Shown in pieces: positions 48,480 to 61,386 of a DNA stretch of 64,000 nucleotides. The DNA lies in the NCBI GenBank assembly GCA_949361645.1, contig OX442423.1, positions 7,239,967 to 7,303,966 of the forward strand, written 5' to 3'. Below the pieces are notes generated by a model that saw only the letters and a list, made by a program, of their open reading frames with translations, ran no database searches and was not told where the DNA came from. Each line of letters opens with the position of its first letter. Position 1 is the stretch's first letter. Both the position numbers and the translations under genes were made by a program. Source of the DNA: Spongilla lacustris (taxonomy: Eukaryota; Porifera; Demospongiae; Spongillida; Spongillidae).

Positions 48480-49708
48480 ACACTTGAATTCTCATGATGC
48501 TTTGTGTATATGCATCTTTATACTCCGTGAATTGTTCATTGATTTTCAGCAGGCAAACAGTTGCGTCCCTTTCAATTAACATGACATAGATACATGTCAT
48601 GTGACATAGTACATACCTTTGGGCTAACATCGTCACGTGTTGCCGGCGTGGATGTATCACATATTTATGGCTCTAGCTCCCAAATTACCAGCAAAACAGC
48701 TCAGTAAAATGTGATTTAGCACGGATTTATTGTTGCCCTAGCCATTCTCTTGATCCAATGGGCCTGTAATCTTGTAAGCATGGAGGTATGCGTGCATGGC
48801 ATCTCCATGCAGTACTGATATAGATATAATCTTGTGCAGTATCTATAGCGATCGCCACAATACACTTCGGAATGCACGCTCGTTATCCATATATATGTTT
48901 AAAAAGGTTCAGTTGGTTCTCATTTCTACATGAAATCCTCACGCTCTTGAAAGGACCCCCCCCCCCCCCCCCCCCACCCCCCAGCCCGCAATAGTATTCA
49001 TGCATGTTACATGTACATGTACCGGATGGATGTATACCCCCAACATGCATGCATGCATTATTCATGTTATGACCGACACTGTAATTGAATTAAATTTATA
49101 CGATGCAGAAGCCCTGACTTAATGGATCTCTATACGTGTAATTCTGTACCCTCTCCCAAAGTTGGCGTGCACGCATCTACAGCCATGATACATCATATCC
49201 TTCTCTTTAAAATCGTTCTTAGCCACAATCCTCCTCTCCCCCTCCGTCCTTTCATATCAACCAACCCTGGCCGGTATGTATGAGCATATAATGGTTACAA
49301 TGCCGGCCCAGGAGATGAATAGCAAAAGGATGATAGTCCCTTAATTTATATATGGGCAGACAGAGAGCTAGGGGCAGTTCCACTTACATATATAGCAAAA
49401 GCCTGATCCTCTTCCAATTATTTGCAGAACTTGGACAGTAAATTGAGTAATATCTGTGCCTTCCTTTGCGTAAAAGTTATATTGGTTCGCTTCTTCGAGG
49501 TATGTTTTTTTGTGTGCACGTCAGGGGTGTATTGATTTGTGTTAACGGCCAGAATTGCATGCAGGCCGAAATGGCCAGGATCGGGTGTGCCTGCCATTCT
49601 ACGTATATTTAGAGGTTTAGAAACTCTTTTGTGTGCATGAACGTGTACATTTTTCAGTATACTGCTCGTTCTCCGATCCCAGTCTTCATCACTAATAAAC
49701 CTTATGTC
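48480..49708. other. Intergenic region A to B, left part
   Basis: AT-rich sequence with a run of about 20 C at 48957-48975 and an ACATGTACATGTAC motif near 49010. I see no gene. Confidence 0.5.
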
Positions 49709-50092
49709 ACAGGGGCGTACGCAGGGGGGGGGGGGGGGGGGTTCGGACGAACCCCCCTTTTGGCTCTGAACGTTTTTTTTTTTTAATATGTGCACAAGGT
49801 AAATATGTAACGTCGAGTAGCGAAGGATAAATTGAATGGCACCGTGGGAGGGAGGGACCTTAACTCCGCTCGCATGTGGCGAAACACAAGGGTCTCTCGC
49901 TCGTATATTTGGCCAAACGCAAGGGGGACCCTCCCCCCCCCCCCCCGCTCGCATATTTGGCCAAACGCAAGGGGACCCCCCCCCCCCCCCCCCCCCCCGC
50001 TCGCATTTGGCCCGTCTCGACCCCGTGTCGTTTAACATTATATAACCGCGCTGCCGCAACCCCCCTTTATAAAATCCTGCGTACGCCCCTGT
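49709..50092. mobile_element. Non-autonomous TIR element with 5-bp target duplication TGTCA
   Basis: The terminus CAGGGGCGTACGCAGG is mirrored at the right end (reading inward CAGGGGCGTACGCAGGATTT). TGTCA flanks both sides. Long G/C runs sit inside both ends, and three ATTTGGCC-type repeats occur at about 49880-50010. It has no coding capacity. Confidence 0.88.
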
Positions 50093-50204
50093 GTCAGTAT
50101 AACGTTATAATTATTACGTACGGTGACAGTGCAGTGCGTTAATTATATATCGTTGCTGCTTCAATGTTATGATCTCAGCCCGCCGTCAGCTAACGCGCGC
50201 GGGG

Positions 50205-52338
50205 ATGAATTGCTACCTGTTGCCCGGGGTTACTTCCATTCAGGTGTGTATTCTGATACTGCTTCTCCACGGAGGTACGTTGTTTTATATGAGTAATATC
50301 ATTATGGTGACGCTTCGAATTCACTCTAGAGTCTGATATGAATGTTCAATATTACTGCATGCTAAAAAATTGTATTGCGTTAACCAAATTCATGTAAATA
50401 TATGTAGATGAGTTGCGGATCGAATATTTAGCACAAAGTTTTTGGCGGCCAACGTACAAATTGTAAAAATGTATTGTAATTTTATTTAAATTATAATATA
50501 ATTCACGTAATAACACAAAACATGTACAGAACTACTTTTAAGACACAATATTAATGAGCCAATGAACTGAAGACCTGCATTGGCTCTGACTAGAATGATA
50601 CTTAGCCTTGTTATTTATAGTGCTAAAATCTTCCATATACATGTATTTCCCCACTTGTGCACCCAATGCAATTAATTAAGTGACCAACTCCACTAACATC
50701 AATCTCACCATCTCATTTTTCTACCACCTCAGCTGATGCCCAGAGCTTCTCATGTAATGCTTCATTCTCAGTACCTCTCCACCCTGGGACCATCGCTTCA
50801 TGTAATTGTACTATCACTTCCGTTAACTCATTCACACGATGGAATTTCACGGATGAGGCTAATTGCACTACATCATACAACGGCAGAAACTTCATTCGGC
50901 TATTTTACCATAATGATTCAAGCAATGGTACCGATACATGTGGCCCATACCTGAGTGCAGCCTGTACTAATGTTATTTCATGCAACACCACCATCCTCAC
51001 CATCACTGTTGACACTAGTCTGGATGGGCTAGGCATAGCTTGCCTGGATTTAGGAATGAATGCAGCAACAGTTGGCCAAGTAACAATGAGAGTCACAGCT
51101 GCAGGTTGGTTATATAACATCACTTAAAAGTACATGTGCTTAATGGGTGTGGTCAATCCTGCTTAACCATGTAAGGTCCATGCATTTATGTGTACATACA
51201 TTTTTTACACCTGCACAAAAACTGACTGAATAATTGGAGAACAAACCCTTGGCACATAACTACATACAGTTTAACAAAGAGATCGCCCTTTCAAGTGTGT
51301 GGAGGGAAGCCCTAAATCAGTTGCACCTAGTACAGTGGGGATTAGTGTCCAAAATAATATTTCAGTCACCACAGGTTCAGTTGTAACATCATCTGCTGAG
51401 CCTACTCAGCCTTCAGTTGTAGCATCATCTGCTGAGCCTACTCGGCCTTCAGCATCAACACTGCCAGATGTGGGTATGTTCCACATATATGCAAAGGTGG
51501 GGGGCAGTTGGACACCATACATGTGGACACCATACATGTGGACATCATACATGTGGGCACAATGCATATGTAAGTATATATTTTAAAATTCAAACTCTGA
51601 CATTCCTCAGGTAGTGCTTCTACTGATGCCATCACTGCTATTGTTGTATGTACTGCTGTCATCGCCCTTGTAGTAGCAGCAGGGGTAGTAGCCATCATAG
51701 TATGGAGATGCCATGGCAAAAAGGGTAAATGTAAAGGTAAATGGGAATAGGATAAAGGTGTATTTATCATCTAATAGTTTATAGATTTACAATATTTTGA
51801 AATCTTATTTTTAAAAACATCCGCAACATGTAAATGTACTCACATTGCTCTTATAAATTATTCCGGTGATATTCGTATCTGAGGAAATAATTATCTGTCT
51901 GTTGAGAAGCGGCTTCCATCAATTAGTGGGCCACTATCAGTGGCAGCATAATGTAATGTACAGGTGATTTCACTACAATAATAGTTAAGTCACCACAGGG
52001 CTGCCAGGGCTATCGTCTTCTGCGCTCAAGCCAATCACTGATCAGCCTTTAACAGTGGGTAAGTTCCATATACATGCAGCAAAGGTGATGTATTTACTTA
52101 CTAATAGATTTAACCAGTATAATTGTGCACGTGTTGCTCTATTTCTGATTCTGAGTCTTTCAACGCATGCCACAAACAATATGATTTTTACTGCTCCATT
52201 GCAGTTGTTCGTTCTGATGGTGCTGATGATGATGATAGTGATGCTGATAGTCAACTTCTGGCACAAGTTGGCAACCATAACAACCCTAAATCCAAAATTT
52301 CTACAATTCACAAAAGACGCACTGACAAGGCAAAATAG
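50205..52338 (+). CDS. Receptor gene B: Cys-rich Ig-like ectodomain, Ser/Thr stalk, one TM, acidic tail
   Basis: Six exons: 50205-50274, 50733-51104, 51375-51473, 51611-51724, 51999-52058, 52205-52338. They give 282 codons plus stop, all joined in phase 1. The first encodes a signal peptide (MNCYLLPGVTSIQVCILILL). The second is a domain of about 124 residues rich in Cys and N-glycosylation sites (CNASF, CNCT, NFTDEANCT, CNTT) that ends VTMRVTAAG like an Ig G strand. The third is a Ser/Thr/Pro stalk with a repeated SSAEPT(Q/R)PS. The fourth is the TM (AIVVCTAVIALVVAAGVVAI) followed by WRCHGKK. The fifth resembles the third and may be a duplicated stalk exon, placed here inside the tail. The last encodes DGADDDDSDAD and a basic end. 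If intron 4 is retained, a short KGKCKGKWE tail and stop at 51748-51750 result. I assign no specific ligand. Confidence 0.75.
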
Positions 52339-52639
52339 GTATTACATCTTTATACTGGTTTATATTCAATGTCTGCTTTTTTTTTCACTCCACAGTTATA
52401 AATACTGACTGGTTTCACCTACTTTAGTATACACATGCGTCTAGTATTTTATTTGCTAATTTGTGTTTGCTCAAATGTTGTACAGATGTCTCTACATCTG
52501 TTTCGGGGGTTTCTAATTGGAATTGCTATATGAAATGCTTGTATATGAGTTGATCAATGCCACCCATAACAAAGATAGGCAGACCACCTTGGTATGGCAA
52601 GCCAAGAATTGCATAGTGGCTTTCCCACAGATCTTCTAA

Positions 52640-53167
52640 TTACAATAGCATATTCCAGATAAGGCAAAGCACTTGAATTCAAGATGCAGGGCAGCAGCAA
52701 TGGTAATGGACCAAGTGTACTTAGATCAGATCAAGGTTTGTATGCATGGAAGAGATGGTGAAACCCAAAATCTTAAAACCTGCACTGGTAGTGGTGTCAC
52801 TGTTTATTCTAAATGCATGTGGATGATATGTATATATACGAGCTATGCAGTTTAAGTATCACTGCAGTTCATGATTAGCCTAATGATGACTGAACATTCA
52901 AGCTGGATCATGTACATAACAATACTTGAATGTAGACATCAACATCTCATGAAGGTTGCTCAGTACGACTTTGATTGGAGGAGCACTGGGCGATGCCTTT
53001 TGGCCAGTGAATATGAAGCAAGACTTACTGCTATTGGTATTGGCTGTGCCCTCTGAAAGTAGCCGTGCTTTATCAGCACATGAAGCAGCTTCAAAGAGGT
53101 TGTTTAACTGAACATCCTCTAGCCTGTCTGACTATTGTCTCTAAGAAGGGCATGATCCAGTGGCGTA

Positions 53168-53211
<44 letters not shown>

Positions 53212-54420
53212 CTCAGGGGGCTAAGGCACCCCCCTTCGATACTAAAATGAATATAATTAAAATGAAATTAACTCAAATAGTGAGTATACGCTCGTAATTT
53301 CCCTTCGTAGCGAGCTTGGTATACGTACGTAATATCAATTCACTTCTATTATTAACATCCCTATACAAGATTATTACCGTAAAGTCCCCTCTGCCCCCAC
53401 CGAAAAAAAAAGGTCTCGTGGTTAAACGAGCGTATCTTCGTAATCATGCATGAATGCAGCTGCTTGCCGTTCTTTAAAATCCTGTTGGAGTACCAGTTCT
53501 TTCCTGAAATGCTATACAGGATGTCGGAAGCGTTAACGATTACGAAGATGCGCTCGTTTAAACACGAGACATTTTTTTCATGCAGTGGGGGGGGGGGGGG
53601 GTGTATTAATAAAAATAAAGAAGCAAGCACCGGCTTCAATCATAGCGCATTACCTGAAGGGTCTGTACCTCAAGTAACCAGTGTTTCAACCTTGGATCAG
53701 CCACTGCAACTACAGTTATCATTACATGTAATTGTAGTGTTCCTAGTTGGATTCCGTTGACTGCTAGTCGTCCTCCAAGTGAAAAGTGCATTTTAGACTT
53801 TTTAGTTACTACTCCACACTTTGGCGCCCGCGATGTATAGGAAGCTTTGTGGGGACAACATCAGTGATCAGTGTAAATACAGCATGCTCGCCAACCACTT
53901 TAAGCCAGGTGCTGATTACATGCACTTTTCCAATTCAAGGTGTGCCAATGGATCCATTCAACATATATATGTGGCTCTAAAATTATCCTTGGCATAGATA
54001 CAGTTTCAGAAGTTTGCAGATCTTCCATCAGTAGATTGTATCCACAGTATTAAAGCTGCATTGCTAGCAAATGCCAGAGCGCTTATCGGTATTCACAACA
54101 TACTCAGCGGATCATTTTAGTGTGCTAAAGCGCTATTCGGCGGCTTTTGGATTTACATGCCCTATTAGTGTATGTGCTCGGCGCCATCCTTGGCGATTGC
54201 AGACATTCTTGCCGATTGAACCGTTGTATTTCGGTTAAACTATACTGCTGTGTGGGCGTGGTTGCAAAAAATTTCGCGCGCGCGGAGCGCGCTGTCCGTT
54301 CGGCACCCCCCTCCATCAATTTCTGGATGCGCGCCTGTGATCCACAAGATCATTAGCAGAAGGGAGCACAAGTGTGCAATGGCATGCAGAGGCTAAATGG
54401 CAGTAAGTAGATAAAATAGA
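52640..54420 (+). pseudogene. Decayed coding-like stretch split by a transposon
   Basis: Plus-strand segments read as protein between stops: HQHLMKVAQYDFDWRSTGRC near 52940, LYQHMKQLQRGC near 53065 and LACLTIVSKKGMI near 53120. That frame stops dead at the TIR element beginning 53158 and resumes after it as HKIISRREHKCAM at 54343-54380. I do not recognise the family. Stops upstream show it is not a working gene; an old transposon or retro-copy is likely. Confidence 0.35.
53158..54337. mobile_element. TIR element of about 1.2 kb with 5-bp target duplication TGATC
   Basis: The left terminus is CAGTGGCGTATTTAGG; the right, read inward, is CAGGCGCGCATCCAGAAATT. TGATC flanks both sides (53153-53157 and 54338-54342). 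A run of about 40 G follows the left end. Inside, near 53833-53994, an open frame reads MYRKLCGDNISDQCKYSMLA then HFSNSRCANGSIQH, perhaps a relic of the element's own protein. Confidence 0.75.
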
Positions 54421-54810
54421 GTTTAGTGAATGGAGCACTTAGTTGAGCCTGATGCCAGGTACAAACTTATCTGCTGAGGGCCCTACTGCGACTGCAGGAT
54501 GCATACCCATGCACTGCCAGCAGATCGGCTATGGGCTAGAAGGAGCCGGGCTGACAGCCAGCAAGGTTTAACAGCTGTGCATGGTGAAGAACACTCACTT
54601 GATATCACTGGTCAAAGTCTTGCAATGCATTAGTTGCAAGTGATGGTGGATTGACTCTGGCAAGATGAGAAAGTTTGCAAAAACTATATAATTATAATTA
54701 TTATAGTCATTTATGGACAAGCCAGCCAGAATTCTTATATCCTGCTGCCTCATCCACATTCTCCCCTAAACTAAGCAGCTTAATTTGCATGAGAATTTAC
54801 AGTCTAGCTT

Positions 54811-54945
54811 GCTGACATTTTTTTGGCCATAACGTGTGCGGACATTTTTTGGCCATAACGTGTGCTGACATTTTTTGGCCATAACGTGTGCTGACATTTT
54901 TTGGCCATAACGTGTGCTGACATTTTTTGGCCATAACGTGTGCAC
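54811..54945. repeat. 26-bp minisatellite
   Basis: Five copies of GCTGACATTTTTTGGCCATA followed by ACGTGT. The only sizeable minisatellite seen right of 44.3 kb. Confidence 0.93.
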
Positions 54946-56479
54946 AGCAGCATAGCCTAAAAAAAAAGAAAAAAATGACGTCTGTATAGTCTCGGGAGTT
55001 CCCATAAGAGCTAGATTGAGTGAAATAGCAGATTGATTCCAGTTCTTTCTGTCCGATTGAAGCTTTGGCAAGGCGAAGCATGCATGCATACTGCCGTTTG
55101 CATGCAGACCCCTCCGCCTCACCCTTAAAAAAAAAACGAATGTGGCCAAAAAATCATGGTTTTCTCAACTTCAGTAGTTGACCCCCAACTTATAATATGT
55201 GAGTAATGCGTGCTATATCAGAGATGGCCTATACATGTAGCTGGACATTGCACTCCAAAAGCTTCCTAAATGCGAGTTAGTCAAAATAAAATTCATGCTT
55301 TTGTCTGTGCTTGATTTCCACGTTAGTTACACACGTCAGTTTTAAGCGCAATGTGAGACTTAAAATTAAAGCAGGTAAGCAAGCATATATTGTTATCAAA
55401 GCACCGTGCATGACGTTTTGCATGCTTGGGAACGAGTTATGATGCAAATGTACATGAATCTTGCATTCAGTATTACATTAGACTTAGTTCAGTTTGTATC
55501 CTAGTCTGTTCAAGCGGACAAAATTCAGTACGGTAAAGCCGTGGCAGAAAATTTCGATTTCAGTCTTATAAGGCATAAGCACACAAGGGGTGCACATTGC
55601 ATGCAATTGCATTATGATCACATTCACAGTCCTGTGTGTAACAAGCTATTGCCTATATTATTGGTTCGGCAATAAAAATTTGGCACATATAGTAAGTGAA
55701 TAGCCACACCTTTGATTCACACCTTCAGTTCGCGATAAATTCCAGAGAAAATGGGAAAAACCCGAATGTGGTGTGAATATAGTATAAAACTCTTTTTTTT
55801 CTCTGTGTGATATAGACACCTCACACAGCAAAAAATAAATCGACGAATCAAATGATTGAGCACAACCGCATATCCGGTACAGTATATGTATATGCAATCT
55901 ATACCAGATACGAGGAATAAATAATGGACTTTTCTCATGTCCCGTTTTGTGTTAAACATGTACATGAATTTTAGCATTGCATAATATAATTAATCAGAAT
56001 CAATTTAGTCGAGCTAGGTTTAAACATAGCGAAGTCGTCGCACCCATCTACAATTAAAACCTAAATAGAAGTCCTGCAAAGGAATTCCATTCACATGGGT
56101 GGGACAGTGCATTATCGTAATAGCCAGACAACAATCGGACCCCGCGCTTATATTTAAACGCATTGATAATAGGGGCACCAAACAGAGCTCCACAGACAAG
56201 TAAGTCGTTTATCAGATTGCTGCGCGCATGCTTTGCCGCCTTTCGCTCCTCTTTGTCAATAGCAAGTCAGTTGTCATACTGAAATCTATACGGGGTTCAT
56301 GGGCATATATATGGCATGTACGCGGAATGATTGTATGCGCGCGATTGCACGCGTATCTCGTCGTATGCGTCGATCACGAGCATACTAGATTGGGGCGATT
56401 TTGTACCTTTTTCTCTCATAACTTGAAGGTGCATTTCTTTAATTTGAATCTAACATGCTTCAACTTGTTTGTAGGAAGA
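54946..56479. other. Intergenic region B to C with possible gene C promoter
   Basis: AT-rich sequence with no gene that I can support. At the right, a TATTTAAA box near 56151 is followed by a possible non-coding exon ending CACAGACAA before a GTAAGT donor near 56201. A TTTGTAG acceptor at 56468-56474 lies just before the gene C start. This mirrors the arrangement inferred upstream of gene A. Confidence 0.4.
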
Positions 56480-59400
56480 ATGAACACAGTAGCGGCGACC
56501 CTGTGGCTTTGTGGGACAGCAATACTGCAACAATGCCTGTGCGCCACTCAAGGTAAAGGTTCGATATGTTATCAATTAATTTCACTGGTGCGCGTTACTA
56601 TATATACGCATAATTATAGTGGAGGAAAGCTTTGTACGTAGGCATATATAGCGCACTAGTGCGCCATGCAGATTCAACCTTTACAATATTATAACATATA
56701 TGCGTGCCTTCACCAAAATATATAGGTATAGCCGAGCCTGCATGCCACTCTAGACCCTTTTCATCGCGTGAGCAATGACATTCATTGAAATTAAAATTAT
56801 TTGTTGTCTGCCATCTTGGTGCACAAGTTACTATACGACTGTATGGGCAAAACAAAGCTTTTGGTTATTACTGTATACGTTCACAGTAAGTGATTATGGG
56901 TTTGGTTTTATTTATTTTTTACAGTGGGCACTGACGTCATTCCATGGTAAGAATATAGAAGTATTACGAGACCCAAAACAGGCATAAACAATTAAAAAAA
57001 CTGTAAATTGCCCATACCGTTCTATAGTAACTTGAGCACCAAGATGGTGGACAGCATTGAATATGAATTGAATTAATCTCAATGAATTTCATTAAATTTT
57101 TTATTTCATGTGATTTTTGACTATAGAAATAGTATACACAAGCTGACAAACATGCAGCGTGCATTTACAAAATAGTTTGCACACGTGCATGCGCCTCAAT
57201 CAACTTTCAAGGAACGGCGGCTTATTTATGCTAAGCACATAAGAAAATTAGACCAAATCTATAAAGGAAAGCACACTGCTCCTGCGCACGCTTTTGTTGA
57301 GCCGCACAAAACAGAAGGACAGACGCGATTATGCTTCGCGCCAGGCAAAACATCCCGTCAGTATAGACAGGTTCTATAGTAGGACAGTGTGCGGATGTGT
57401 GGGAGTGTAATTACTGTAGTGTAAAACATGCAATTATGATAATAATATTAAATACAGACAATGTGCTATTATTTTAATACGTCACTCGAGATAAAATTAG
57501 TGTGCAGATGAAAATCTGTTGCATCTTTCTCGCACTCAGATATGGCTCGGTTTGTTAGGAAACCAACCACTAAAGTGATTCTACCAAACGAAATAGCGAC
57601 TTTCGACTGCAGCGTAGTTGGCATGGGTCTCCTCTACTTGAATGGACACGTTCTAAGCGACAGTTTCAACGAGCTTGCATTGAAAGGACTTCGCTACAGC
57701 ATAGAGGAAACCTCTGACGGGTTAAGAACCTTCACATCAATGAAACTGACCGTGGAAGGACTGCCCGCCAACAACGGCTCGCTCATTGACTGCTATGGTT
57801 ACAACGAGAACGTCATACATTCCAGCAGCCTACTAATCATTGCAGGTAATGTACAGAAGGCTGCATGTATGCTATTATATCAGCAGTTTCAAAAAAAAAT
57901 AAAAAATCCCCCCCCCCCCCCCCCCCCCCCCCCTTTTTTTTCCGTTCCTTTTTGTGACTGAGCAACATGTTGCTCGCTGGCAGGAAAGCTTACTGCATGC
58001 GTACGTTGCGTGCATGTATTACGCCACACCGGTCCAAACATGCGTGCCTCTTCTCTTTTCTCATATAAAATGCAACATATTATATAGCCGTTTGTAGTGT
58101 CAGTATAATTATACATAATTATATATTATTTGCATATTACCTTCAGATCTATAGACTGATGCCGGATCGTATATATCTCTGATTTTAGGTCCACCATTGG
58201 CGCCCGATCCCCAACTGCTTGTCCTCAATTCTACCTCACTGCTTCTGTCTTGGTTGAAGCCGTTTGTATGGGATCAATTAGCAGACGTTCACACATATAC
58301 GGTCACTATGTACAACAGTAGCAGCGGAGAGTGGAAGGAGTGGGCGATAGAACCATCAAAATACAATAATACTAACAGTCTCGTGATCAGTACTACCGCT
58401 GCAGAAAAATGCATTGAGCTAACATTTGTGGTGTCGGCCAGCAACAGAATCGGCGAGAGTCAAAATAAATCAATTTCAGGTGGATTGCCGATTGGTGAGA
58501 ATACAAAAAGCGACTGACAAATTCCAATATTGAAACTATATACATTGCAGATATGAAATGGAATAAAAACCCTATTACAGCAACAGTTCAACCTCACCCG
58601 CTTGATATGGACAGCGGTGCTGATGTCACTGTTCAAATACAGGTACAATTTCATAATTGAGCGACACAGAGCTTCATACAAGTATGGCCACAGTAATGAA
58701 TCGTGTAGCTATAGACTGCATGTAATTGATGCTTCTGCTGCATGAAAAAGTTGGCTATTATACTTGACCTTGATATCTATGTAGCAAAATGATACTGTAG
58801 AAATTGATAATAGCAACATCATTATGTAATTCTTTATCAATGCAAAATACAGTTATTGTAATTAGTAAATCCACAAATTGTTACTATTATTATTATTTGC
58901 ACCTAGCCACCTCAAATGTGCACCTACCAAAGAGCAGATTACACAGTTGTCATTAGCAACTTAAAGAGCGGCAAAAAAGTTGCTGAAGCAACCCTTCACT
59001 TCAATTCTGGTGGCGAGAAACATATGGAACTTCAATTCCCAGTTGCAATGTCTGACTTGCAAGATCCGTTGTTCGTCGCTGAAGTCAACGTAACGTCTAT
59101 GGGAGCTAACAATCAACTTCTGAAGAGCACGCAACTCAGTAAGACAGTTTCCTCAACCCGGCTGCCGTGACTTTAAATTATTTCCGCTGTATAGGCATTC
59201 CTTTTTCAGTCGTGGATCACTCTGTTGCCGAAGGTATGCACTTTATAAATATTTAATGAGAAGCCTTTGGGAGGTTTTGAGAGCAGTGCTTTACCTGAAT
59301 TTTCTTCCATTCACCTTGGCATACCATTTTATTCAAGCTGACGATACCAATAAAAGTAGGTTACCTCAATATAAGTTGTTGTATGTACTAATGACAGGTC

Positions 59401-60465
59401 CTGGAATGGTTTGAACATATATTACTACTTGCCATCAAACTATTTTCAAATGGATATAACTAATAATAATTAATTTTCTTTTAATCAGTTAAAACGAACA
59501 CAATGAAAGAATGCAAGTATTAACTGAATGCCTTCATTTCATGTAAACTTTGAAGATGTAATAATCTAATTTATGCGTGTAGAATGTAATGCATATTCAA
59601 ATCCCTACAAATCAATTTAAAAATTGAACCTAATTTAGCATAAAATACTGTTTGTAAATTTTAATATTTAGAGGATCAACATTATTACAGAGACTTGAAA
59701 ATAAAATACTTCTGGCTGATTTTATATCAATTAATAACCGTAATTTACCATATTTTGTTTTAAAAAAAAAAAAACGGATTCTACATAGCAAAATAGGTAA
59801 AATTTGAAAATGGCGTGTCTTTTACTAGGCGAGTAGTAGTGAATATTTACAGAAGCTTTTGAATTATTTCCCACAATTACATTCTTGATTTAATATACAC
59901 ACATTGCATTTAACTTTTTACATATTCACTGTAAACTTTCTTATTGTTCTCTCCAAGTCTGGACTATTGAAACATATTCTCTGGCCTTTATAATGTAATT
60001 GCAAAATTGCTAGTGTTAGTGGAGATGCTAGAGCAAATGGGCAATTTATGCCTTGGTGCTCAAAGTAAATCAAGATTCATATTTCAAGATCACCATTATC
60101 ATTTTTCAATTCATAATTTTAGACACGGGCTCTAAAGATTAATAGGATTCAATGTTCGATATTTATTAGAATAAACCCAACATCACATTGATAGTTTCAT
60201 TATACAGTAGGAATATAGTTGCCACCAGCACCCTTACTGCATGCGATGTATGCAACTGCAAGTATTGTAACACGTTGAGCCTGCTATAAGAATGCCAAGA
60301 TACAGCATAATGTACATTTGATTCACACTTGGTTTCTGTTTTGTGTGCTTTCCAGGTTTGCTGATAGGTGTTGCCATGGCAGCTACCTTCTCTTTAGTTC
60401 TTCTGCTAGTGCTGGCCACAGTAGCTGGAGTGGAGTGCAAAAGACGTCAGCTTTTGACAAGTTAG
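56480..60465 (+). CDS. Receptor gene C: paralogue of A with Ig-like, FN3 and one TM
   Basis: Seven exons: 56480-56552, 57540-57845, 58189-58494, 58551-58642, 58907-59138, 59195-59233, 60356-60465. They give 385 codons plus stop. Exon 1 encodes the signal peptide MNTVAATLWLCGTAILQQCL. Exon 2 is an Ig-like domain (LPNEIATFDCSVVGMGLLYL, ending SSSLLIIAG). Exon 3 is FN3 (PPLAPDPQLLVLNSTSLLLS, then TYTVTMYN). Exons 4-5 are the second split module (MCTYQRADYTVVISN). Exon 6 is a 13-residue linker. Exon 7 is TM plus a short basic tail (VAMAATFSLVLLLVLATVAG, then ECKRRQLLTS). Exon number, domain order and phases equal gene A, so the two arose by tandem duplication. They differ most in the last two exons: A has a longer stalk and a tail-less anchor, while C has a true TM. 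A large intron (59234-60355) is AT-rich and empty. Confidence 0.85.
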
Positions 60466-60939
60466 TCATTGCTGGTGCTAATGTATGGAACTGTAATTCC
60501 AAAAATCATTTCAACAGGGAAGTGTTCATCTTCCTATGTGAGGTTCAGCAACATCAATGCTGACGCTGATGATCAGTTTAGCACCTGCACGTGATATTCG
60601 GAGCTAAACAAAAATAATGAACTCTTTGTGTATTACCAATGTAATGCAATTGCAAATGCAAATGGATACAGTTTTGGGGTGGATTAATGTTGAAATGCTA
60701 TATAAAAAGGGCCAAAAACATTTCAAATAAAAAGTAGGAGTGGAAATGCGTTTTCAACGGCACCTGATCTGAATAATCATACTATAGTACATTCGTACTG
60801 CAACACCCTCTGCATTCTAACAAACATGCACACCTGCATGTATATTTGGGCCAACATCCGATGCAGAACTATAAAAATGTGTGACTAGAATTCTAGCTCC
60901 TTCGTATGAAGCAAGATTAATGAATTTTAATGGCAAATA

Positions 60940-61200
60940 CATGTAGGTGCTATTTGATGTTAAGCGTAGTAGTACTTTTTCCACCGGTCACATCAGGCAT
61001 TAGTCCACACTGACTAGACTAGTACCTAGATCTACAGTAAAAACTCACCCAGTTAGGCGTCCGCATCGGCTTGACCATGAGCAGAAATTAAATCAGTGTG
61101 TGCCAGGAACATGCAGTATACACTGATTAGTGTATTCATTATTGTGTAGTATTCTGATCATTAGCGCCTGCGCAGTGCTGCATTTCGATTCGTGTTTATA
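60940..61200. pseudogene. Relic of a gene D first exon
   Basis: AGCGTAGTAGTACTTTTTCC and the following CACATCAGGC resemble the gene D signal exon (AGCGTAGTACTGCTTTTTC, CGCATCAGGTGAG). Downstream intron sequence (ACAGTAAAACTCACCCAG, CGGCTTGACC, GCCAGGAACATGC) is shared too. The donor GT is GC here and the frame is lost. Confidence 0.6.
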
Positions 61201-61386
61201 TAATTGTCTGTGCATGCGTGTATGTTGTGCAGTTAATATTTCTTTGGGCCTCATTGAGTGGCTGATACGCTTACAATTGCATAGAACTACATATTTTTTG
61301 TGACAAATATGCCGACCCCAATAATGCTGGTTACAGTGGCTCGTATTACTGCTGCATGGTTGTTAATGCATATTAATTTGATCTGT

